Positions 28,581-37,142 of a stretch of DNA of 64,000 bases are shown here, piece after piece; position 1 is the stretch's first letter, and every line of letters starts with the position of its first letter. Origin of the DNA: Paraburkholderia phytofirmans OLGA172 (lineage in GTDB: Bacteria > Pseudomonadota > Gammaproteobacteria > Burkholderiales > Burkholderiaceae); assembly GCF_001634365.1 (NCBI RefSeq), contig NZ_CP014578.1:186001-250000 (forward strand), written 5' to 3'. The notes beneath the pieces are model-generated. The model was not told where the DNA came from. It saw only the letters and a list, made by a program, of their open reading frames with translations, and did no database searches. Made by a program: the position numbers and the translations under genes.

Positions 28581-29522
28581 TCAGTATCCGCGCTCAATAT
28601 CGACCACGCCGCTCACGGTTTCGCCGCGCATCAGCGCCGCCATTTTTCGTGCGACCTGCGCGACGCTCTCTTCGCGCAAGGTGAGCGCGGACATGTGCGG
28701 CGTAATTGTGATGCGCGGCTCCCTCCAGAACAGATGATCGGGCGGCAACGGCTCTTCGCGGAACACGTCCAGCGTCGCGGCGGCGAGCTGGCCGCTTGCG
28801 AGCGCTTCGAGCAGGTCCTGTTCGACCAGATGCCCGCCGCGTGCGACGTTGATCAGATACGCACCCTTCGCGAGCTTCGCGAAGGTGCGCTGGTTCAACA
28901 CGTCGCCCGTATCCGGCGTATGCGGCAGCAGATTCACCAGCACCTTCACGCCGTCGAGAAATGCATCGAACTGCGCTTCACCGGCGAAGGCCGTGATGCC
29001 GTCGATTTGCCGCGCATTGCGGCTATAGCCGCGCACCGGCATGCCGAACGACGCGACCGTTTGCGCGACCTGCGCGCCGAGTACGCCGAGGCCGAGCACG
29101 CCAACCGTGAAGGTCTCGCGTGGGTGCGGATCGAGCACTTCCCAGCGGCGTTCGTTTTGCAGCGTCTGGTATTCGTCGAAACGGCGCAGGTAGCGCAGCA
29201 CGGCATGCGTCACATATTCGGCCATCTGCGAGGCCATGCCGGTGTCTTCGAGCCGGATCAACTGCGCGTTGCGCGGCAACGTACCGGGTTGCTCGTGTTC
29301 GAGCGCGAGGATCGCATCGACGCCCGCGCCGAGATTGAAGATCGCGCGCAGATTGTCGCGGCCGGCCAGCATCTCACGCGGCGGGCGCCACACGACCGCG
29401 AAATCGGCAGGGTCGATGTCGCCGGTCTGCCATTCGCGCAGTTCGGCTTCCGGCAGCGCGCGGGCGAAGTCGTGAAGCCACGCGGCGGCGTCGGCATGCG
29501 GCATGTAGAAGAGGATTTTCAT
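28581..29522 (-). CDS. ghrA: Glyoxylate/hydroxypyruvate reductase A
   Basis: A 313-residue D-2-hydroxyacid dehydrogenase that reduces glyoxylate and hydroxypyruvate with NADPH. The nucleotide-binding motif is VGVLGLGVLGAQVA, followed by RGYSRNARQ. The catalytic region includes INVARGGHLVEQDLLEAL and the histidine in ITPHMSALTLREE. MKILFYMPHADA at the start suits GhrA-type members. Its ATG overlaps the stop of a 33-codon leader frame (29519-29620). Confidence 0.92.
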   Translation of the reverse strand: MKILFYMPHADAAAWLHDFARALPEAELREWQTGDIDPADFAVVWRPPREMLAGRDNLRAIFNLGAGVDAILALEHEQPGTLPRNAQLIRLEDTGMASQMAEYVTHAVLRYLRRFDEYQTLQNERRWEVLDPHPRETFTVGVLGLGVLGAQVAQTVASFGMPVRGYSRNARQIDGITAFAGEAQFDAFLDGVKVLVNLLPHTPDTGDVLNQRTFAKLAKGAYLINVARGGHLVEQDLLEALASGQLAAATLDVFREEPLPPDHLFWREPRITITPHMSALTLREESVAQVARKMAALMRGETVSGVVDIERGY

Positions 29523-29620
29523 ACGGTCCGGAAGGCGCGTGCGTTGTCGAGTCCGATGGCGGGAAAGGCCCGGTAGAACGGCTGCAACGCCTGCGGCGCT
29601 TCAGACGACGCTTGCGGCAT
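29519..29620 (-). CDS. Possible 33-aa leader peptide before ghrA
   Basis: A short frame beginning MPQASSEAPQ and ending ARAFRTV, preceded by AAAGGAGGAGGCACC, one of the best ribosome-binding sites in the window. Its TGA overlaps the ghrA ATG (ATGA at 29519-29522), so ghrA could depend on its translation. I do not recognise the peptide. It may be a real leader, or the remnant of a longer gene that kept its start site. Confidence 0.5.
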   Translation of the reverse strand: MPQASSEAPQALQPFYRAFPAIGLDNARAFRTV

Positions 29621-29729
29621 GGTGCCTCCTCCTTTTATGGACAGGCTTCATTCTACTTTTTCGAGGCGAATCGCGCGCGTTTGCGCACTGGCATGCTGTT
29701 TTGGCTTGGGCCTCTGGCCCGCCCCGGAC

Positions 29730-29890
29730 GTCGCAGTCTGGGCGAAGTCGCTGCACGATTTGCTCGCGCAGCGTTTCGGCAGCGCGTTCGTCAATCTTGG
29801 CGATGCGGGACACATCAACACCGCGGCGGGATTCGGCCCTTGGCCGCGTGCCGGGTATTTCATCGACACGTTGGTGCATTGCGCGGCGCC
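29730..29890 (+). pseudogene. Remnant of an RBBP9/YdeN-type alpha/beta hydrolase
   Basis: The plus frame reads LAQRFGSAFVNLG, then DAGHINTAAGFGPWP, which matches the C-terminal end (catalytic His in GHIN) of the roughly 190-residue RBBP9/YdeN serine hydrolases. Nothing corresponding to the nucleophile or the N-terminal two-thirds is present, so this is a 3' fragment. It lies just outside the damaged bioB copy, in a gap (29621-30070) that otherwise has no gene. Confidence 0.55.
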
Positions 29891-30070
29891 GCTGCGCTTT
29901 CGCGAGGAGGCGTTCGAGGGTCGCGCAGCATGCGTTCGTTTGAGTGGGTTTGAGTGCTTCACCCGGCGCTTGGGCGTCGAGCGCCGGGCAAGTGATCGCG
30001 TGACCAGACGGATGGCCGAGCGCCCAATTGAGCGCGTGTTTTATCACGCGCGCTTGGTACGCCTGGCTCT

Positions 30071-30812
30071 TTAGTTCGGCGCGGCGTGCTTATCACAGCC
30101 ATGCTCGCAGCCGCTCTGATCCAGCGGCATCTGCTGCGCCGCTTCCGCGCGAATGCCTAGGCGTTCGAGCAGCTTGCGGTCCGCTTCGGCTTGCGGATTA
30201 CTGGTGGTCAGCAACTGGTCGCCGTAGAAAATCGAGTTTGCGTTGCAGGCGCTGTGTTTCCTGGCTGGCGCCGGTCCTGATACGTGCGCGTCGAAATGAT
30301 CTGGCCATAGAACTCCGGCGACGTATCGAGGTTGTGGTTGTAGTAATCGAGGCCCGCTTCGCGCAGACCTTGCGCCTGATGCGTTTCCAGCATGCCGAGC
30401 GTCACGCAGGTTTCGAGACCCATCGCCTTCACGCCGCGGATCATGTCCTTGATCGGCTCGAGGTGGCGGTCCTTCGGATTGCGCCACGCCGCTCCCATGC
30501 AAAAGCGCGTCGCGCCGTTTTCCTTGGCGACCTTGGCGGCGGCCAATACTTCATCGACCGGCATCAGCTTGTCGGCCTGCAGGCCCGTGTCGTGATGCAC
30601 CGACTGCGGACAGTACGCGCAATCTTCTTCACAGCCGCCGGTCTTGATCGACAGCAGCGTCGACAGTTGCACCGTGTTCGCGTCGAAGTGTTCGCGGTGG
30701 GTTTGCTGCGCGCGGAACATCAGGTCGTTGAACGGCAGTTCGTACAACGCGACGATGTCGGCGACGCGCCATTTGGCCACCGGCTTGGCGTCTCCTGCGG
30801 CGTGGTTGGATT
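30071..30812 (-). pseudogene. bioB: Damaged partial copy of bioB
   Basis: Nearly identical to the intact bioB (42308-43393) in the same orientation. It lacks the first 25-30 codons and the ribosome-binding site, with an in-frame stop just upstream of the retained part. It has lost about 293 bp matching 42508-42800. At the deletion point (30241-30270) lies an exact 30-bp reverse complement of 42478-42507. The radical-SAM cysteines are retained (CEEDCAYC), but the chain goes out of frame at the inverted piece. It cannot make biotin synthase. Confidence 0.93.
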
Positions 30813-31458
30813 CATAAAAATTGATTCATAGATATCGGATAAGTCTGAAATCTATCCTGTCGATTCCCCTGGTATTGGATGTTTCTATTTTATCTGATGA
30901 TCAATCAAACCTTTGTTGGGCTTTCTTTATGACGTCGCTGTACGTCAAGCATCCATTTCACCTGTCGCTGCACGTGCTTAAGGTTTTCGTGGATGTTCTG
31001 TTTGGCGTGGTGGTGCAAGGAGAAGGGATTTTCTGTTACGACGACGGAGAAAAGACGTGAATGTTCGAGAGCAGCTTGTGGGTCATCCAGAGCACTTCGC
31101 CGATAGCGAATTTTTTCGATCCGATAGTCGACTGAACGCAGCGGGCACTCCCCACGTGGCGCCACGGCAGCATGTGACTGATGTTCCCGCGGAAAGTGTT
31201 AATACCGCTTTTAGTGAGGGCGACGAATTCTGCGCTAGTCATCCCTTCAGCGGGTTTGCTGCATTTATGGATTGATTGTATTGAGGGCGGTAGAGGATCA
31301 CCGGTTCGGTGAGGAGGGCTCCCACCTTTGAATTGAATGGTGTCGGCGTACTCCCATTTCAAAAAGCGCCCATAAGACCCGGACGGTTTTCGTCGTCCCG
31401 TGAATGCCCAGTAAAAAATTAACAATCGGGTCGTATTCGGTTTTCGACGGGTGGGAAC
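30813..31458. other. Low-GC region at the head of the insert, no recognisable gene
   Basis: About 646 bp, clearly AT-richer than its surroundings (30841-30900 is about 40 percent GC). Short overlapping frames exist at 30930-31060 and 31057-31275 (GTGA overlap), and there is a minus-strand frame, but none has recognisable motifs. It should contain the cluster promoter and marks the left edge of foreign DNA. Confidence 0.55.
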
Positions 31459-33624
31459 ATGATGGTCGCACGGCTCTATTATCGCATTATGAATCTGGAG
31501 GAGGCGCATATCGACGTGCGCCGTGCAGCAAAAGCATATATCGAATCGCTTTTTGCGGATGACGATGCGGCGCTGCAATCCGGTTCTCGAGACACAGCAT
31601 TTCCGTGCGTGGATGTCAGCGATCTGGTCGCGCGACTGAACGCGCTCGCTGAACACTGGAAGTCCGATGAACTGGCCCGCCATCCGGTCGCGTGCACCTC
31701 TGCTACTGTGCGTTTCGTCGCAGCGCAATATGCGCCAGTGGGACTCGCGCCGGGCTGCGCGCTGCAGAACGTGGTGCACGCAGCAAACTGTCACGAGCCG
31801 GTGCCCGCGCACGCGCACGCTGCACACCTGTGGCATGTCGGCGATTTTTCCCCGGCGCGCAATCATGCTTGCCTGTACCGTCAGTTGCTCGAACATACCG
31901 GTCAGTATCTGCCGACGATCGATTCGCCGATGTTCGCGGAGCAGGCCGGATTGCTGCCGACATCGCCGGAGCTCGCGGCTTGCTGGCTGGCGTTGTCGCT
32001 GAGCCCCGGCGCGTATGGTCCGGAAATTCTCGGCGCGGCGCTGTTTGAGTTGCAGGTCGCGGTTTCCCCGGTCGTCGAGGCCTTGCTGCGCACCAGCGAC
32101 ATCACACGCGGACACCCGTACCTGACGGCGCGGCATGACGCATGTAGGCAGGCCGCGCAACGCCACATCGAGCAGGCGATTGGTGGGATGCTCGGCGAGC
32201 CGGGCATCGACTCGTCGACCACGGCGGCGCGCATCGAACGCGGACACCGCATGTCGATGCATCTGCAAGGCGCCTGGCACGCCGCGATCGCTCGCCACGT
32301 GCGCGAGCTTCTGCTCGATCCGACGGTCGCCATGGTCGAACTGATCCGCCGAAAATCCCGCTTCGCGGCGGGCTACCACAGTCGGCTCACGCTCGCCGAC
32401 CGCCCATTCGACGACTACGTGGTGCAGGATCCCGAGCATTTTGTCCGCGATCTTGCACACTCGCGCTGGATCGTGCGCGGCCATCCCGAACAGAGCCTGT
32501 TGCTGACCAGGCTAGTCGCATTCGGCGGCCCGATGTTTCGTGTGTTTTCTAATAAAGAACTTGATGTGATGCGCGCTTGGATTGCATCGCTGCCTGCCGG
32601 CGCATCGGCAGGACCCTCCACGAATAACTCGTGGGTTACAACATCAGCACCATCCGTCCCGTCTGTGCCGAGCGAGCATCGCGTTGCCGAACCCGCGACG
32701 CATACTCGCACCGAAGCGGAACCCGTGCGCGCCGCGAGCGGCAACGTGGGGCCGCGCGAGCTATATCACCGGCTGCTCAACCACGAGAACAACCCGACCG
32801 TCTTCGACTACGCCGGCGCATTTGCGGAAACGTGGCTGGCGCGTGCAGTCGAGGTCGCCGAGCGCGGTCCGGACGCGCTGCCATTCGCGGACTACACGCA
32901 TGAACGCCTGCGGCATTGGTTCGAAGACCGGGCGCTGCGTCAGACGCAGTCGTATGCAGGCCCCGGACAGAACATCGACAAGCCGCGCGAGCAGGTGATC
33001 GAGGAGGCCGTACAGCTCTGCCCGATGATCTTTATCGACGGCGGCTGGGTGCAGCGTTGGACCAACGCCGGGTATGTGGAGACCGGCATTGGCACGCTGC
33101 TGTACAAGATATTTTCTGACGAGATCGGCAACGGCGACACGCAACTTAATCATCCGAACATCTATCGCGACTTGATGCGGCAGATGGGTATCGAACTGCC
33201 GGATTTCAGGAGCCGCGCATTCGCAATGAGCGAGCTGTTCAGCGACGCTGCTTTCGAAGTGCCAGCGTTCTGGCTGTCGATCTCTCAGTTTCCGCGCCGC
33301 TTTCTGCCGGAAACGCTCGGGCTGAATCTGGCGATGGAGCTGTCGGGCGTCGGAGGTGCGTACCGCACCGCGCGCGACGAACTTCGCCACTACCAGTTCG
33401 ATACCCGCTTCGTCGATCTGCACAACACGATCGACAACGCCTCCACCGGACACTCCGCCATGGCGCTGCAAGCGATCGAAGTATATATGGACGCAGCGCT
33501 GGCCATGGCCAGCCCGGCAGCATCACGCACGCAGTGGCGACGCGTATGGACCGGCTTCCGTGCGCTCGCAATTCCTCGACGCAGCTGGAAGGAAGTGTTC
33601 GCGAAACCGACTTACACCGTTTGA
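31459..33624 (+). CDS. Two-lobed haem-oxygenase-like (iron-containing redox) protein
   Basis: A 721-residue protein. The C-terminal half (about 590-700) matches the iron-containing redox family (PF14518), the haem-oxygenase-like diiron oxidases (HDO) that include UndA, BesC and the central domain of SznF. It has LGLNLAMELSG (E627), DELRHY (E641, H644) and HNTIDNASTGH (H655, D659, H665), a plausible metal-ligand set. The N-terminal half (about 180-255) has a similar LGAALFELQ helix and an AQRHIEQAI helix but lacks most ligands, so it looks like a degenerate duplicate. A middle piece (about 335-380) ends GGPMFRVFSNKELDVMRAWI, like the tail of a cytochrome c domain without CxxCH. A Ser/Pro/Thr linker follows (about 381-430). 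It is first in the cluster; the chemistry is unknown. Confidence 0.72.
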   Translation: MMVARLYYRIMNLEEAHIDVRRAAKAYIESLFADDDAALQSGSRDTAFPCVDVSDLVARLNALAEHWKSDELARHPVACTSATVRFVAAQYAPVGLAPGCALQNVVHAANCHEPVPAHAHAAHLWHVGDFSPARNHACLYRQLLEHTGQYLPTIDSPMFAEQAGLLPTSPELAACWLALSLSPGAYGPEILGAALFELQVAVSPVVEALLRTSDITRGHPYLTARHDACRQAAQRHIEQAIGGMLGEPGIDSSTTAARIERGHRMSMHLQGAWHAAIARHVRELLLDPTVAMVELIRRKSRFAAGYHSRLTLADRPFDDYVVQDPEHFVRDLAHSRWIVRGHPEQSLLLTRLVAFGGPMFRVFSNKELDVMRAWIASLPAGASAGPSTNNSWVTTSAPSVPSVPSEHRVAEPATHTRTEAEPVRAASGNVGPRELYHRLLNHENNPTVFDYAGAFAETWLARAVEVAERGPDALPFADYTHERLRHWFEDRALRQTQSYAGPGQNIDKPREQVIEEAVQLCPMIFIDGGWVQRWTNAGYVETGIGTLLYKIFSDEIGNGDTQLNHPNIYRDLMRQMGIELPDFRSRAFAMSELFSDAAFEVPAFWLSISQFPRRFLPETLGLNLAMELSGVGGAYRTARDELRHYQFDTRFVDLHNTIDNASTGHSAMALQAIEVYMDAALAMASPAASRTQWRRVWTGFRALAIPRRSWKEVFAKPTYTV

Positions 33625-33661
33625 CGATTCACGCGCCGCACATTGAAAAAGGGATCTGAGA

Positions 33662-35503
33662 GTGAGTTCATATGTCATTGGCGTTTCGTTCGGTTATCAC
33701 GATAGCGCGGCTGCGATAGTCCGCGACGGCGAGATCGTCGCTGCGGTGCAGGAGGAGCGCTTCACGCGGGTCCGGCACGATCCGGGCTTTCCCCTGAACG
33801 CGCTGCGCTACTGTTTGCGTGAGGCCGGCGTCACGCTAGCGGATGTCTCCGCGATCTTCTACTACGAGAATCCGGTCAAGAAGCTTGGTCGCATCGTGTC
33901 GACCTACTTCGCCTTCGGTACGCGCGGTTTCGGGGCGTTCATTTCGGACGTGCCGGACTGGCTTACCGGCAAGGTGTTCGTCAAACAGCTGATTCGCCGG
34001 GAACTGGAGAGCGGCTTTGGGGTGTCCGCGTGTATACCGGCGGTCCATTACATCGATCACCATATGTCGCATGCATCGGCGGCGTTCTTCCCCGGTCCGT
34101 TCTCGGAGGCAGCCGTGCTGTGCGTGGATGGCGTCGGCGAATGGGCGACCACCAGCGCGTGGGTCGGCGAGCGGAACACACTGCACCCGGTCTGGGAGAT
34201 CCGTTTTCCCCACTCGCTTGGCCTTTTGTACTCGGCGATGACCTACTTCTGTGGCTTCAAGGTCGATTCGGGCGAATACAAGTTGATGGGACTCGCGCCG
34301 TATGGTACGCCGGTCTACTACGACACGATCCTCGACAACCTGATCGACTTGAAGCCGGACGGTAGCTTCTGGCTGAACATGAAGTACTTCGACTACGCGG
34401 TCGGCAACTGCATGATCACCGACGAGTTCGCGACGCTATTCGGCGGACCCCGCCGCGAAGCCGAGAGCCGCATCACGAAGCGTGAGTTTGACCTCGCCGC
34501 GTCGGTGCAGCGCGTGCTCGAGGAAGCGATGCTGCGCATCGGCCGCACGATGCGCAAGCAGACGGGCCAGCGCAATCTGTGTCTTGCGGGCGGCGTCGCG
34601 CTGAATTGCGTCGCGAACGGCAGGCTGCTCGAGGCGCGGGTCTTCGACCGAATCTGGGTGCAGCCCGCCGCCGGCGATGCAGGCGGCGCGCTTGGCGCGG
34701 CGCTCGCGGGCTGGCACGTGCAGATGGGGCACGCTCGCACGCTCGGAACGACGGACCGGATGAAAGCGACGCTGCTCGGCACGTCGTATAGCAATACGGA
34801 GATCGAGGTCGTGCTCACCGGCCATCGTGCGGTGTTCGAGCGGCTCTCCGATGAAGCTCTGCCGGCTCATGTTGCTGGGCTTCTCGCGGAAGGCAATGTG
34901 GTCGGTTGGTTTCAGGGTCGCATGGAATTTGGGCCGCGCGCACTGGGCGCGCGCTCGATTCTTGGTGATCCGCGCAACCAGACCATGCAAAGCGTGATGA
35001 ACCTCAAAATCAAGAACCGCGAGTCGTTCCGGCCGTTCGCGCCGGCGGTGCTCGAGGAACACGCGCAGGAGTGGTTCAGACTGGACAGCGCGAGCCCGTA
35101 CATGCTGTTCGTCGTCGATGTCCAGCCCACGCATCGCAAGCCGGTCAGCGCGTCGCAGCAAACGCTGACCGGCATCGAACTGCTGAACTGCACGCGCTCG
35201 TCGATTCCCGCCGTTACGCACGTCGATTTCTCGGCGCGCGTGCAGACGGTCGGCAAGGAAGCGAATCCGCGCTTCAGGCAGCTTCTCGAAGCGTTCCATC
35301 AACAGACGAACTGTCCAGTCCTCGTCAACACGTCGTTCAACGTGCGCGGGGAGCCGATCGTCGAGACGCCGTCGAATGCCTATCTCTGCTTCATGCGCAC
35401 CCAGATGGATTACCTCGTGGTGGGCAACTACGTGCTGCGCAAGGCCAATCAGCCGGAACTGGCGGAGGAGGGCGACTGGCGCACCGAATTCGCACTCGAC
35501 TGA
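33662..35503 (+). CDS. NodU/SxtI-type O-carbamoyltransferase
   Basis: A 613-residue enzyme transferring the carbamoyl group of carbamoyl phosphate to a hydroxyl, through a carbamoyl-adenylate. The N-terminal Kae1-like domain has SFGYHDSAAAIVRDG, the metal-site HYIDHHMSHASAAFF, LCVDGVGEWATTS and SGEYKLMGLAPYG. The C-terminal domain has GRMEFGPRALGARSILGDP, ESFRPFAPAV and NTSFNVRGEPIV. Length and many stretches closely follow the saxitoxin-pathway enzyme SxtI (about 612 aa) as I recall it. The start is GTG, 37 bp after the HDO-like gene. All key motifs look intact. Confidence 0.92.
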   Translation: MSSYVIGVSFGYHDSAAAIVRDGEIVAAVQEERFTRVRHDPGFPLNALRYCLREAGVTLADVSAIFYYENPVKKLGRIVSTYFAFGTRGFGAFISDVPDWLTGKVFVKQLIRRELESGFGVSACIPAVHYIDHHMSHASAAFFPGPFSEAAVLCVDGVGEWATTSAWVGERNTLHPVWEIRFPHSLGLLYSAMTYFCGFKVDSGEYKLMGLAPYGTPVYYDTILDNLIDLKPDGSFWLNMKYFDYAVGNCMITDEFATLFGGPRREAESRITKREFDLAASVQRVLEEAMLRIGRTMRKQTGQRNLCLAGGVALNCVANGRLLEARVFDRIWVQPAAGDAGGALGAALAGWHVQMGHARTLGTTDRMKATLLGTSYSNTEIEVVLTGHRAVFERLSDEALPAHVAGLLAEGNVVGWFQGRMEFGPRALGARSILGDPRNQTMQSVMNLKIKNRESFRPFAPAVLEEHAQEWFRLDSASPYMLFVVDVQPTHRKPVSASQQTLTGIELLNCTRSSIPAVTHVDFSARVQTVGKEANPRFRQLLEAFHQQTNCPVLVNTSFNVRGEPIVETPSNAYLCFMRTQMDYLVVGNYVLRKANQPELAEEGDWRTEFALD

Positions 35504-35554
35504 ACCGGGGCGATGTCGCCCTGCATCGACACACTTTTATTCATCGGGACGTCC

Positions 35555-35776
35555 ATGAAAATGGTCTTCAGATTTGCGTTGCTTGCTGTTCTCACGTTGT
35601 CGTTTTTCATCTTCGTCGTTCCGTTCGGTGCATGTGCGCGGCTCGTCTCGGACAAGCTTCGTTTGCGCAGGCACGAACGGGCGTCAACCTACTTTCATCT
35701 GTCTCCGACCGCCCGGATGAACGGTGGGCGCCTTCACCGGGGCAGCGTGGAGCAGTTCACGAGCCGCAATTCCTGA
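35555..35776 (+). CDS. Small membrane protein, 73 aa
   Basis: A basic start (MKMVFRF) is followed by one hydrophobic helix (about residues 8-28, FALLAVLTLSFFIFVVPFG) and a basic tail with DKLRLRRHERASTYFHL. The pattern of a hydrophobic helix, then a leucine/arginine-rich stretch and an S/T-x-Y, resembles the C-terminal end of SxtJ-type membrane proteins that often follow SxtI-like carbamoyltransferases. That comparison is from memory. It lies between the carbamoyltransferase and the SGNH hydrolase and probably anchors or assists one of them. Confidence 0.65.
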   Translation: MKMVFRFALLAVLTLSFFIFVVPFGACARLVSDKLRLRRHERASTYFHLSPTARMNGGRLHRGSVEQFTSRNS

Positions 35777-35796
35777 CGTCGAGACGAGGAGGCTGA

Positions 35797-36891
35797 ATGG
35801 ACAGGCGCGCATTGACGCACGATGAGGCAGTTCGTGAGGTGTACCGATTGACGCCGCAGATCCGCGAGTATGACCAGTTCATGTATCTTGGCGTGCGCTG
35901 GTTGCCGTATACGATGTTCTTTCATCATAAGAACTACCGGTCCGACGTGATTAACACGGACGATCAGGGCTTCCGGCTCAGCACATTTGGCGACGCCCGC
36001 GACGTGAGCGTGGTTAACCCGCCGAAGGGGCGACCGGTCAACCTGCTGGTCGGTGGCTCGACCGCGCTGGGCACGGGCGCGACGGCAGATTCGCATACGG
36101 TCGCCTCACGGCTCGCGGCGTGGACCGGCGAGCCATGGCTGAATTTCAGCGGGCGCGGCTATAACGCGGTCCAGGAGGTGTTGATGTACATGATGCATCA
36201 GCACCGCTTCGAGAAAATTAATCACGTCGTGGTGCTGAGCGGCATCAATACACTCGCGCTCGAAGGGCAGCCCGACGAACTCGCCACCGACCACGGACGT
36301 TACTACTACTCGTTCGAGTACCCGCACTACATGAACCGGTACAACGACGACCTGAAACGGCGCGCGCGAACTTACGCGTCGGCGCTGGACGGCCGTGAGA
36401 AGAGCTTCATCTCCCGATATATCAACCGGTTTCTGTCGGAGGACAACCCTGCGGACGTCGTGATCACCGACGACGGTACCGACACCGATGCGCGGGTCAA
36501 GCGCGCGGCCTGGGTCGTGTCGAACGCGATGAAGCAGTGGCAGCAGTTACTGACCGGAACGGGCGCGAAGCTGAGTTTCGTGCTGCAACCGATGTCGTTC
36601 TGGACCCGTGATCACCTGGCGTTGGACGAGGCGGCAATATTTCACGCGATCGACAGTTGTCCGAATAACTTCTGGCGACTGTTTGCGGGGATCCTCGGCA
36701 AAGAGATTCATGCCCCGTTTGCCGACGGCATACGCGAGGTCTGCGAGAAGCGGAAGATCGGTTTCGCGGACATGAACGTGCTACTGCGCGACTCGCCGGT
36801 CATCGACGACTACCTGTTTGTCGACCGTGTTCATTTCAACGACAAGGGCTACGACGAGGTGGCGCGCCTGATCGCCGACAAGATGCTTTAA
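35797..36891 (+). CDS. SGNH/GDSL-family hydrolase
   Basis: A 364-residue soluble SGNH hydrolase. Block I is LVGGSTALGTGATAD with nucleophile S88. FSGRGYNAVQE supplies N123, and FVDRVHFNDKGYDEVA supplies D343 and H346. No signal peptide is visible, so it probably acts in the cytoplasm as an esterase, acyltransferase or deacylase. It starts 20 bp after the 73-aa gene. SGNH hydrolases commonly accompany SxtI-like carbamoyltransferases, which suggests coordinated action on one substrate; this is inference. Confidence 0.85.
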   Translation: MDRRALTHDEAVREVYRLTPQIREYDQFMYLGVRWLPYTMFFHHKNYRSDVINTDDQGFRLSTFGDARDVSVVNPPKGRPVNLLVGGSTALGTGATADSHTVASRLAAWTGEPWLNFSGRGYNAVQEVLMYMMHQHRFEKINHVVVLSGINTLALEGQPDELATDHGRYYYSFEYPHYMNRYNDDLKRRARTYASALDGREKSFISRYINRFLSEDNPADVVITDDGTDTDARVKRAAWVVSNAMKQWQQLLTGTGAKLSFVLQPMSFWTRDHLALDEAAIFHAIDSCPNNFWRLFAGILGKEIHAPFADGIREVCEKRKIGFADMNVLLRDSPVIDDYLFVDRVHFNDKGYDEVARLIADKML

Positions 36892-36923
36892 CGACTTGCC
36901 TAAAGTGGCAACTGGAGGAATTC

Positions 36924-37037
36924 ATGAAACCGCAGACGAAGAAAGCTGGCCCGCTCGCGATCATCGCCGCGTTGTTCCGCAAGCTGTTCCGGAAGAAAAA
37001 GAAGAAGCAGGAGAGTTCGATCTATCCGCTTCGCTGA
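36924..37037 (+). CDS. Very basic 37-aa peptide
   Basis: ATG at 36924 has CTGGAGGAATTC before it, an excellent ribosome-binding site, and lies 32 bp after the SGNH gene stop. The peptide begins MKPQTKKAGPLAIIAALF and continues RKLFRKKKKKQESSIYPLR, so a short amphipathic or hydrophobic stretch is followed by a dense lysine/arginine block. It could be a membrane-associated accessory peptide, a precursor or a toxin-like peptide. No homologue is recognised. It is too short for routine gene calling, but its position and ribosome-binding site argue that it is translated. Confidence 0.6.
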   Translation: MKPQTKKAGPLAIIAALFRKLFRKKKKKQESSIYPLR

Positions 37038-37142
37038 GGCATAGAACAAGCGGCCGAGGTGCCTCCGCAACCGACGGGGCGCCGCGATGTTCATTTCATC
37101 TGGGGACGGTGAGCGCCCCATGTCAATAAGGACAGGAGTTTC

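Noticed and set aside
30208..30780. 190-aa partial biotin synthase as a functional gene
   Set aside because: It lacks the normal start, has an in-frame stop upstream, goes out of frame at the inverted 30-bp piece and loses the C-terminal catalytic part.
30930..31275. Two short plus-strand frames with a GTGA overlap in the AT-rich head of the insert
   Set aside because: The overlap is suggestive, but there is no convincing ribosome-binding site, no domain, and AT-rich DNA yields chance frames. Kept only as a note.
31036..32484. A 482-codon minus-strand open frame overlapping the HDO-like gene
   Set aside because: It is antisense to a gene with clear family motifs, is rich in Arg/His as expected for a shadow frame in GC-rich DNA, and shows no domain of its own.
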